From assembly GCA_933226995.1 (NCBI GenBank), contig CAKOFP010000191.1:1-12465 (forward strand): a stretch of 12,465 nt of DNA, written 5' to 3'. The stretch comes from Candidatus Nitrosopolaris rasttigaisensis (GTDB lineage: Archaea > Thermoproteota > Nitrososphaeria > Nitrososphaerales > Nitrososphaeraceae). A program made the translations under genes and the position numbers. Positions 6,194 through 12,390 of this stretch are shown here, one piece after another. Under the pieces are notes generated by a model, which did no database searches, was not told where the DNA came from, and saw nothing but the letters and a program-made list of their open reading frames with translations. How positions within the stretch are numbered: position 1 is the stretch's first letter; each line of letters starts with the position of its first letter.

Positions 6194-7408
6194 TTAGGTT
6201 TTCTTTTTGATTGCAGAGACAATTGACAATATATCTCTGTCTTTAATATGATAGTTATTCGGCAGTCTCAAACCATCCCGTATATCAATAGCATAAAGCA
6301 AGCCTTTAACTAATTCTGTATGAATCTCCCTTGCAAGATCTTCAATAGTAGATCCCGATTTCATTAGGTACACATCTGGTAAAATATTCCCGTGTTTGTC
6401 TGATAGTTTACTTGTGTCTGCAACAGGATATACAGCATTCATTCGTAGGAGCTTGAACACAGTTACGTTTATAGCAAATTGAACGCCGGTCCGCATATAT
6501 TCACCGAGTATATCTTTTCGGATGAAGTTTAAAGCCCACTTTTGTTTATCACTCAGCTTTTGCTGATCTTTTATTTCAAATCGCTCGTCTCCCGGTAGAT
6601 ATTTAATCATACCGCGAATTTCTGCTCGTCTTAATGTGAGTTCAGCATCTGCGCTGCAGGGAACGATTATTGTATCTTTGTATTCTTCTCTTAGCCTCTT
6701 GAAATTTTCAGATGCATAATGCAGATCTACCTTATTGGCAACAATCAGGGTAGGCTTTGATATGTCCCTCAAACTCCATGAGAAATCTTTAGCCTTTGCC
6801 GGTTCCCAGTCATCAAACTTAACCCCTAGAAGATTATTAACCTCGAGAGCAAATTTGACGTGCTGCTCTCGTACTCCAATACCTCTAAATATGTCCGTTA
6901 TAGCGGCTACCTCTTCAATCCCTGAATTGATTGATCTTGAAATCTTGTCACGATTACCCTCTAGGAGCTTCAGGTACCACATTACCAACTCTTCTTCTAT
7001 GTCAGCTATGTCTGCGATGGGATCGCCAGTACCCGGTTCTGCTATTTTTCCTGATGCATCAATACCTCCAGAAACATCAACTATATGTAAAAGTGCATCG
7101 GATTGAGCTGCAATTGAAAGAAACTGGTTGCCTAACCCCTTTCCCTTCCATGCACCCTTTATTAATCCAGGCAGGTCGACTAGTTCGATAGGAATAAACC
7201 GCCAGCCATCTAAGCAACGAGAATTCTTAGGATTGTCCTGGACGTTTAATTCTTTGTGAACGCACAGAGTGATTGCATTCGCGTTTCCGATGCTTGGCTG
7301 CTGGGTTGTAAACGGATAATTGGAAATCTCTCCGGTTCCAAGCGTAGCAGAATTAAAAAAGGTAGTCTTTCCGGTGTTAGTCTTGCCTATTAACCCTATC
7401 TTTATCAC
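6194..7408 (-). CDS. OBG-family GTPase, archaeal Ygr210/YchF-like
   Basis: The product is 404 residues from the GTG at 7408 (VIKIGLIGKTNTGKTTFF). An ATG 90 bases upstream would add 30 residues with no family counterpart. A TATA-like element (AGAATAAATT, 7431-7440), centred 27 bases before the GTG, argues against it. The G domain shows G1 GKTNTGKT (8-15), G3 DLPGL (78-82), G4 NKVD (225-228) and G5 SAD (252-254). A helical insertion lies between G3 and G4, and a C-terminal TGS-type domain spans about 315-400. Bacterial YchF and eukaryotic Ola1 have a changed G4 and prefer ATP, whereas the NKxD here predicts GTP. Relatives associate with ribosomes, so a translation role is likely but unproven. 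Confidence 0.9.
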   Translation of the reverse strand: MIKIGLIGKTNTGKTTFFNSATLGTGEISNYPFTTQQPSIGNANAITLCVHKELNVQDNPKNSRCLDGWRFIPIELVDLPGLIKGAWKGKGLGNQFLSIAAQSDALLHIVDVSGGIDASGKIAEPGTGDPIADIADIEEELVMWYLKLLEGNRDKISRSINSGIEEVAAITDIFRGIGVREQHVKFALEVNNLLGVKFDDWEPAKAKDFSWSLRDISKPTLIVANKVDLHYASENFKRLREEYKDTIIVPCSADAELTLRRAEIRGMIKYLPGDERFEIKDQQKLSDKQKWALNFIRKDILGEYMRTGVQFAINVTVFKLLRMNAVYPVADTSKLSDKHGNILPDVYLMKSGSTIEDLAREIHTELVKGLLYAIDIRDGLRLPNNYHIKDRDILSIVSAIKKKT

Positions 7409-7545
7409 TAACAACGAATCAGTCGATGCTAATTTATTCTTCACTAATGTGTCATTATGGTAAGCGTTAGGAGGTACATTCTGTGGTGGCAGGAACACAC
7501 ATAGAATAGATAGTGTCCTTGGCCTAGATATTGGACTGAGCCAGA

Positions 7546-7572
7546 TAATATAATTAGTTAATTAATTAATTA
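7546..7572. repeat. AT-only tract with TTAA tandem repeat
   Basis: This run is almost entirely A and T and contains about four tandem TTAA/ATTA units (7558-7572). It lies just after the stop codon of the PfkB kinase gene and before the Ygr210-like gene promoter. It may act as a transcript end or simply be an AT-rich spacer. Confidence 0.45.
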
Positions 7573-7588
7573 GGTTCTCGTTCACCAG

Positions 7589-8599
7589 TTATACGCCAAT
7601 CCTTTCCAATAATTCAAATACTTCATTGTTAGTCGGCGGTTCCGAAGTTTGGCTTCTCAGGTAGAGTGAAACAGTCGCATTAGCGAATGTCAATCGCTCT
7701 GTGGCATTCAACCCAGCAAGGTAACCGAGTATGTCAGCAGAATCCCAGGAATCACCTGCCCCAGTCAATGTCCTCACGTCAACTTTGATTGCACGGACAA
7801 AGCTGGTTTCCTTTCCATTCGACCATGCTGCTCCTTTTCTAGTATGCAAGTCAACGCTGATACCAATTTTTTCTGCAAGCTGCCTGACAGCATTTTTTGT
7901 ATGGTCTACAATATCTTCACTAGTAAGTTCAAGATGTTCGAGACCCGCAACTGCTGCAAGGGAATTATATTCGCTCTCATTTATACTTAGAACATCGGTG
8001 AACTCTGCAATATATTTAAGTGAGTCTCTAAAGTCTTCTTTCCTAGTTTCGATATCTGCTGGGTCAATAAAGTGAAGAGACATGGGAGAATTCTTAAACG
8101 CATGTTCAGCCAATTGTGTTCCCTTTAGATTGCTGCCCCAATTGACGACTACCGCAGCATCAGAATTTTTCAAATAATTCAGGTGGTCTGAAGAATTAAC
8201 CATGTCTGGACCAAATTTACTGTAGTCTCCAACGTCGCTTATCATTATATTGACCCTGACATCTCTTTCGTTAAGCAGTTCAAATGCGGTGGTACTGCCG
8301 TGTCTTCCGGTTGTAACCAAGAGGTTCACGTTCTCTCCGAATCTCGAAAAGGTCTGTCTAAGGATAGCTGCTCCGATGTCATCTGCCATGGTAAATAAAG
8401 CGACCCTTGCACCTAGTTTGGCTAGGCAATATGCAACATTAGCCGCATTTCCTCCCTTAATATCGGCAGTTGGAACACCTCGTATGCTGCCACCACCGAG
8501 CCTGGCTTTGTCATTAATGCTGTTAAAGAATTCCTCTTTTGATCCTAACTTTATAACGCGGTCAACGAAAAAATCAGGCATTACAACAATGGGATTCAT
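7589..8599 (-). CDS. PfkB-family carbohydrate/nucleoside kinase
   Basis: The product is 336 residues, the usual length for ribokinase-type kinases, starting at the ATG at 8599. It shows PfkB signature 1 (KGGNAANVAYCLAKLGA, about 48-64), the NESE motif (207-210), and signature 2 with the anion hole and catalytic base (TGAGDSWDSADILGYLAG, 279-296; D283 is the base). It would phosphorylate a sugar or nucleoside hydroxyl using a nucleotide triphosphate or ADP. The residues at the sugar site do not let me choose between ribose, fructose, adenosine or another substrate. A TATA-like element at 8615-8625 predicts a leaderless start. The gene is divergent from the helix-turn-helix-like gene. It is followed by the Ygr210-like GTPase about 180 bases on, which has its own promoter. 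Confidence 0.92.
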   Translation of the reverse strand: MNPIVVMPDFFVDRVIKLGSKEEFFNSINDKARLGGGSIRGVPTADIKGGNAANVAYCLAKLGARVALFTMADDIGAAILRQTFSRFGENVNLLVTTGRHGSTTAFELLNERDVRVNIMISDVGDYSKFGPDMVNSSDHLNYLKNSDAAVVVNWGSNLKGTQLAEHAFKNSPMSLHFIDPADIETRKEDFRDSLKYIAEFTDVLSINESEYNSLAAVAGLEHLELTSEDIVDHTKNAVRQLAEKIGISVDLHTRKGAAWSNGKETSFVRAIKVDVRTLTGAGDSWDSADILGYLAGLNATERLTFANATVSLYLRSQTSEPPTNNEVFELLERIGV

Positions 8600-8809
8600 A
8601 TAGGAGTAGTAAGCCTTTATTTTTTCTGATAAAGGAGATCTAATTTTCTGACACCCAAACAGTCAGAATGCTGCTACTCTTTTATGTATATATCTTAAGC
8701 CGTGACAAAGTAGACGTGTCGCGTTTACCTTCGTACCTACATCTTTTGCTTGAGGATACTTGTTTTTTAAGCAGATGCTCGGTTAATAATGGTACATATT
8801 GATGGATGA
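8600..8809. promoter_or_regulatory. Divergent promoter region
   Basis: This region holds the TATA-like element for the kinase (minus strand, 8615-8625) and one for the plus-strand gene (TTAATAAT, 8783-8790, centred 24 bases before its ATG). A third strong AT-rich element (TATGTATATATC, about 8683-8694) has no obvious gene downstream. It could drive an RNA starting near 8715, but no coding or structural support for that is visible. Confidence 0.5.
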
Positions 8810-9136
8810 ATGAACCCGCCACCACCACCCCCAGTAGATGCAGCAGAGTTCGACGCTCACAAAGACCTGAGCGCAATAATCATCCAGTTCTTATGCAGAA
8901 ACAAAGAAAAAGGTTTTTCAGCAAAGGAGATTGCAGAAGCAGTAGGACTAAAGGAAGAAGACGTGAATAACTCGATGGTGAAGTTAGGTCTGACCGATCT
9001 TTTTAGTGGGCTTACAGGCGGCATGATTTTGCGCAAACGTGGTTCGAATTCAAAGAACAAAGAAGTGGTTATTAAGATAGAAGATGTTACAATCAACGGA
9101 GTAATTTACTACCGATGCGTTGAGAAAGGCATTTGA
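8810..9136 (+). CDS. Small helix-turn-helix-like protein
   Basis: The product is 108 residues. A proline-rich N-terminus (PPPPPP at 3-8) precedes a predicted helical domain at about 18-65. Its pattern (FSAKEIAEAVGLKEEDVNNSMVKL) resembles the recognition unit of winged-helix DNA-binding proteins. A Gly-rich turn and a basic segment (LRKRGSNSKNK) follow. Two beta-strand-like stretches end the protein (EVVIKIEDVTI, VIYYRCVEKGI). No cysteine pair or metal site is present. The start at 8810 is set by a promoter and by the in-frame stop of the ATG at 8802. DNA binding is inferred from pattern only. It might regulate its divergent neighbour, the kinase, but nothing in the sequence proves this. Confidence 0.75.
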   Translation: MNPPPPPPVDAAEFDAHKDLSAIIIQFLCRNKEKGFSAKEIAEAVGLKEEDVNNSMVKLGLTDLFSGLTGGMILRKRGSNSKNKEVVIKIEDVTINGVIYYRCVEKGI

Positions 9137-9186
9137 TAATTTGAACGATATGAATTGGAAGGTACGCTGCGACCTAATATTATTCT

Positions 9187-9193
9187 AAAAAAA
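9187..9193 (-). terminator. Possible U-tract terminator of the thermosome gene
   Basis: Seven A residues on the plus strand give a U7 run in minus-strand RNA, about 69 bases beyond the thermosome stop codon. Archaeal intrinsic termination needs little beyond such a tract. The assignment is tentative. Confidence 0.35.
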
Positions 9194-9206
9194 GAAGATG
9201 TTTATT

Positions 9207-9250
9207 GCGCTCAACTAAACGTAAAGTAGGATTATAGAATTGGTGAGCGC
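9207..9250. repeat. 7-bp inverted repeat in convergent gap
   Basis: GCGCTCA (9207-9213) and TGAGCGC (9244-9250) are perfect complements with a 30-base spacer, located between two convergent gene ends. It may be a hairpin at transcript ends or a chance match; the long spacer weakens it. Confidence 0.25.
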
Positions 9251-9261
9251 CTATGGCATTT

Positions 9262-10935
9262 TTATTCCATGTCCATGCCACCCATGCCACCCATGCCACC
9301 CATGCCACCACCAGGTGGTCCGGCAGGCATTTTAGACTTGCTTGCTGCGATGACATCATCTATGCGTAAAAGCATAGTGGCCGCTTCTGTGGCAGATTTT
9401 ATGATCTGTTCCTTGACGACCAGCGGCTCGAGGACGTTTTGCTTATACATGTCGGCCACCACACCGCCTCTCACGTTGATACCTGTCCATTTAGCCCCCT
9501 TCGATTGTTTTGCACGCAGCTCAGTCATGGTATCAATTGGATCCATACCCGCGTTCTCAGCAAGGGCAAGTGGAATTGTGTCGAGCGCATCTGCGAATTT
9601 TTGAACTGCAAGCTGGGCACGTCCTTCTAGATTGCTTGACCACTCTCTCAACTCACTCGCGATATATGCTTCGGGAGCACCCCCGCCAGCGACTATCGCC
9701 GGTTTCTCAACTACATCCTTAGTTACCATCAGAGCATCATGCAAGGAACGGTCTGCCTCATCCACTACTCTTTGTGATCCGCCCCTAACCAGAATCGTAA
9801 CTGCTTTGGGATTTTTGCACCCTTCTATAAAGACCCATTTGTCAGTTTCCACCTTACGTTCTTCAACCAACTCCGCAGAACCCAAATCCCTAGTGACTAG
9901 GTCATCTAGATTATTTACTATCCTCGCACCAGTTGCCTTCGATAATTTGAACATATCGCTCTCTTTGACGCGCCTTACTCCAAGCATGCCTTCCTTAGCA
10001 AGATAATGCTGCGCAATATCGTCGATGCCCTTCTGACATAGTACGACATTGGCGTGAGCAGACTTGATTTTTTCGACCATGGATTTGAGCATCCTGTTCT
10101 CTTCATCAAGGAACATTTGCATCTGCTGAGGGTCATTAATTCGGATCTCAGCACTCATCTCTGTCTTTTCAATTTCAAGAGCAGAAGTTATCAGCGCTAT
10201 CTTTGCATTTTCGACTCTCTTCGGCATACCTGCATGAACAACTTCCTTGTCAAGCACAATCCCTTTGATGAGCTTGGTGTCACGCATAGAGCCACCTGCT
10301 TTCTTTTCCACCTTTATATTATCTAAGTCTACCTTTAGGGCATCATGTCCGCCCTCCTCGGCGATCTGCTTAATAGCAGTAACCACGATTTGACTCAAAG
10401 TGGGGCTGTCTTCAGAAACAAGCTTGGAATCCATGCTTGTCCGCGCGATTCTTATCAATAGTTCTTTGTCATTTACGTCTACTTTAACTGCAATTTTTTG
10501 TAATAACTTCAATGCCTGCTCAGCCGCTGCTGTATAACCGTCTACAATTACAGATGGGTGAACATCCTTGCTTATCAGATCCTCAGCTTTTTCCAACAAG
10601 GCACCTGCGAAAATGACTGACGAAGTTGTTCCATCGCCAACTTCATTGTCAACAGATTTCGACACCTCAACCATCATCTTTGCAGCAGGATGCTGTACAT
10701 CTATTTCCTTCAGAATAGTCGCACCGTCATTTGTAATCGTTACATCGCCCAGCGTGTCGACCAGCATTTTGTCCATGCCCCGCGGGCCCAGACTAGTCTT
10801 CACGATTTCTGAAATCAATTTTGCGGCCGAAATGTTGTTTTTTTGTGCATCCTTACCTTTATTTTCTCTTGTTCCTTCCTTTAAAATTATTACTGGCATT
10901 CCGCCAGCTGTGGTTTGAATTGAAGCCATATTCAT
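9262..10935 (-). CDS. ths: Thermosome subunit (group II chaperonin)
   Basis: The product is 557 residues, full length for a CCT/thermosome subunit that assembles into double rings and folds proteins by ATP hydrolysis with a built-in lid. Visible motifs are TSLGPRGMDK (47-56) and NDGATIL (69-75) at the nucleotide site, GDGTTS (100-105), ILVRGGSQ with the following VDEADRSLHDAL helix (381-402), and GGGAPE (417-422). The last 15-20 residues are a GGM-repeat tail (four GGM units, ending DME), typical of archaeal chaperonins. The N-terminus has two Met (residues 1 and 3). An AGAGG motif lies 3-4 bases from the first ATG and about 9 from the second, so MASIQTT could also be the true start. The promoter overlaps the end of the thioesterase gene. 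Other subunit genes, if any, are outside the window. Confidence 0.97.
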   Translation of the reverse strand: MNMASIQTTAGGMPVIILKEGTRENKGKDAQKNNISAAKLISEIVKTSLGPRGMDKMLVDTLGDVTITNDGATILKEIDVQHPAAKMMVEVSKSVDNEVGDGTTSSVIFAGALLEKAEDLISKDVHPSVIVDGYTAAAEQALKLLQKIAVKVDVNDKELLIRIARTSMDSKLVSEDSPTLSQIVVTAIKQIAEEGGHDALKVDLDNIKVEKKAGGSMRDTKLIKGIVLDKEVVHAGMPKRVENAKIALITSALEIEKTEMSAEIRINDPQQMQMFLDEENRMLKSMVEKIKSAHANVVLCQKGIDDIAQHYLAKEGMLGVRRVKESDMFKLSKATGARIVNNLDDLVTRDLGSAELVEERKVETDKWVFIEGCKNPKAVTILVRGGSQRVVDEADRSLHDALMVTKDVVEKPAIVAGGGAPEAYIASELREWSSNLEGRAQLAVQKFADALDTIPLALAENAGMDPIDTMTELRAKQSKGAKWTGINVRGGVVADMYKQNVLEPLVVKEQIIKSATEAATMLLRIDDVIAASKSKMPAGPPGGGMGGMGGMGGMDME

Positions 10936-10970
10936 TTTCCTCTAGTAGAATGTTAGAACTTTTTCTCATG

Positions 10971-10982
10971 CCCCTTTTATAG
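10971..10982 (-). promoter_or_regulatory. Strong TATA box of the thermosome gene
   Basis: CTATAAAAGGGG on the minus strand is the best TATA match in the window. It overlaps the thioesterase stop codon (10977-10979). Initiation would fall near 10951, giving a leader of about 15 bases that contains AGAGG. This is one of the few genes here with an apparent Shine-Dalgarno motif, consistent with high expression. Confidence 0.6.
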
Positions 10983-11402
10983 TTTTTCACATATCCGAGC
11001 CAATTGCTTTTGTTTGCTGCTGAATTTATCTCTAAAGCTAGTCACGTTTATGATAAATCTCTCATGTTTTCCTTCGCCGATTCTTTCGAGGTTATCGGAC
11101 GCCTCAACGTCAAATAAGATTCTTCTTAAGTCAGCCGATGCAACTTTCGCCTTGAAAACCACACTGGCACCCACAGGAGTGGCTGCTAAATGTCGAATGT
11201 TTACAAGAGTCCCGACAGAATCCCAATCTATGAGGGGGATAAACTGCTCCTTTAGCAGTAACCTGCAAGTTTCTTCCATCTCGGATATCATCGAAGGTGT
11301 TGAAAGTACGTTCTCCCCTTCCCACAGAAAACTCGTTGTTTGAGCAGAACTAATCCTAATCGTTCTCTCTTTTGTTGAGCCAACTTTTATTGCAAAATTC
11401 AT
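10977..11402 (-). CDS. FlK-like hot-dog thioesterase
   Basis: The product is 141 residues. The sequence aligns by eye, from memory, with the fluoroacetyl-CoA thioesterase FlK family along most of its length: TPSMISEMEE, GTLVNIRHLAATPVG, RILFDVEASDN and IGEGKHERFIINVTSF. The FlK catalytic set (Thr42, Glu50, Gly69, His76) corresponds to T35, E43, G64 and H71 here, with matching local spacing (8 residues from Thr to Glu, 7 from Gly to His). It should hydrolyse a short acyl-CoA thioester. Fluoroacetyl-CoA itself is an unlikely natural substrate, and the residues do not identify the acyl group. A TATA-like element (11421-11430) sits about 23 bases before the ATG and predicts a leaderless start. 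Its 3' end carries the thermosome promoter. Confidence 0.87.
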   Translation of the reverse strand: MNFAIKVGSTKERTIRISSAQTTSFLWEGENVLSTPSMISEMEETCRLLLKEQFIPLIDWDSVGTLVNIRHLAATPVGASVVFKAKVASADLRRILFDVEASDNLERIGEGKHERFIINVTSFRDKFSSKQKQLARICEKL

Positions 11403-11471
11403 CTAAAATATGCAAGACAGATAAAAAATTTAAATTTTGTCAAATCTATCAGATGAAAACTGTCTCTCATT

Positions 11472-11687
11472 TCATTTTCTATGCCTACGCGCATCTGCCT
11501 TTCTCTCATTTTCTTCCCGCACGTGATGCAACCTGTCCTTTTCATGCAAGAACTCCTTGCCGCAATTATGACACTTCGGAACAGATTGGCGATGAACATT
11601 TTTCAGATGCTCTATTAGATCGTCTAGTTTATTGAACTTCTCATGACAGTGTTCACATGGCTTTCTTTCAGGAATAAACAGGATCAT
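11472..11687 (-). CDS. Small C2H2 zinc-finger protein
   Basis: The product is 71 residues from the ATG at 11687; a TTG at 11741 would add 18 residues. The first finger is canonical: C11-x2-C14-x12-H27-x4-H32 (PCEHCHEKF through LKNVH). The second begins C39-x2-C42 (KCHNCGKEF), with H54/H55 at the right distance but no further His three to five residues later, so it is incomplete or uses different ligands. The C-terminus is strongly basic (ERKADARRHRK). Such short C2H2 proteins are common in Thaumarchaeota and presumably bind DNA or RNA. A TATA-like element (GCTTAATAGG, 11713-11722) and an inverted repeat (11720-11750) lie just upstream. It is in the same direction as the thioesterase gene, 69 bases before it. 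Confidence 0.78.
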   Translation of the reverse strand: MILFIPERKPCEHCHEKFNKLDDLIEHLKNVHRQSVPKCHNCGKEFLHEKDRLHHVREENERKADARRHRK

Positions 11688-11719
11688 ACTTGTTATCTTA
11701 GTCAGTTCACCTCCTATTA

Positions 11720-11750
11720 AGCATCTGCTCGCATCTCCCAAACAGATGCT
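11720..11750. repeat. 8-bp inverted repeat upstream of zinc-finger gene
   Basis: AGCATCTG (11720-11727) and CAGATGCT (11743-11750) are perfect inverted complements with a 15-base spacer. The left arm touches the TATA-like element of the zinc-finger gene. The placement suits an operator, possibly for the zinc-finger protein itself. Alternatively it could be a hairpin at the end of the transcript from the 45-residue gene, whose stop lies about 57 bases away. Confidence 0.4.
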
Positions 11751-11807
11751 AGAAAGATAATATCAGCTATAGAAAAAAATGGAAAAGAAAAGGTATGGGC
11801 CCGAGGT

Positions 11808-11945
11808 CTATTTCTTATGAGTCCTTATGGCTGATACAATCACGTATGCTAATCCTACGCTCAGACCAAATGTCAACGGGATCCACACCCCAAAGCTCTC
11901 CCAGGTTGCCGGAACCATCTGCTGAAGTAGCGCGTCAAATACCAT
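11808..11945 (-). CDS. 45-residue single-pass membrane protein
   Basis: This short gene starts at the ATG at 11945 and ends with a stop at 11808-11810. The product has an amphipathic N-terminus (MVFDALLQQMVPATWESFG), one hydrophobic segment of about 20 residues (VWIPLTFGLSVGLAYVIVSA, 20-39) and a basic end (IRTHKK). By the positive-inside rule the C-terminus is cytoplasmic. A TATA-like element (TCTAATATACTA, 11965-11976), centred 25-26 bases before the ATG, predicts a leaderless transcript and is good support for reality. Proteins of this type are often accessory subunits of membrane complexes, but no partner gene is adjacent. I do not recognise a family. Confidence 0.65.
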   Translation of the reverse strand: MVFDALLQQMVPATWESFGVWIPLTFGLSVGLAYVIVSAIRTHKK

Positions 11946-12330
11946 GCACTATGGTATAGACTCTTAGTATATTAGATTTTCTCAAGAACCGCCTCATTAA
12001 ATTAGGTAGATGACCGTATTACTGGGAACTGTAACCAATGCAATCCCTGGAACTAAACGTCGATTCGGCTCAATGTTTCATGCTTAACATATTCTTAATA
12101 TTGACCCGTCAGACACCGAACGATGAAATTATGAGGAAAAAACGCTTTGGATTGATTGTTTCATTAATCGGTCTGGTAATGAGAATTGATCTAGAATATA
12201 GAATACTCCTCATTCGTTGGCAAAAAAGCTTCCTCAGATGACACAGCACTCATTGCAATAATCCAAGCTTGGCATACACGTGATCTTGATTTTGACGCGC
12301 GTAAAGAGATGAGGACGCTAATATATGACA
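11946..12330. other. 385-base gap, promoters and a doubtful short frame
   Basis: The left end holds the promoter of the small membrane protein. A plus-strand open frame (12038-12241) includes an internal ATG at 12131 that gives 36 residues with a basic start and a hydrophobic run (MRKKRFGLIVSLIGLVM). A TATA-like CTTAATATTG lies near 12092-12101. I do not consider this sufficient for a gene call. No RNA gene is evident. Confidence 0.35.
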
Positions 12331-12343
12331 ATGCAATATTATG

Positions 12344-12354
12344 CGTATATATAC
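12344..12354 (+). promoter_or_regulatory. TATA-like box of the right-edge gene
   Basis: CGTATATATAC is centred near 12349, which predicts initiation around 12375 and a leader of about 15 bases to the ATG at 12391. This disfavours the in-frame ATG at 12331, which would lie upstream of the start of transcription. Confidence 0.45.
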
Positions 12355-12390
12355 AGGGAAAGAATTCGAATACAGATTAATCGAAAGGCC

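Noticed and set aside
7409..7498. N-terminal extension of the Ygr210-like GTPase from an upstream ATG
   Set aside because: The 30 extra residues precede the conserved first beta strand, and the likely promoter lies within them.
8682..9096. Minus-strand frames opposite the helix-turn-helix-like gene
   Set aside because: They overlap a better supported plus-strand gene and have Ser/Leu/Arg-rich shadow composition.
9269..10918. Several plus-strand frames opposite the thermosome gene, including a Met-Pro repeat protein
   Set aside because: They are antisense shadows; the Met-Pro repeats are the reverse reading of the GGM tail codons.
12038..12241. 67-codon plus-strand frame with an internal ATG (12131) giving a short hydrophobic peptide
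   Set aside because: The composition outside the hydrophobic run is not protein-like, no family is recognisable, and the TATA-like element is weak. It is kept only as a note in the gap description.
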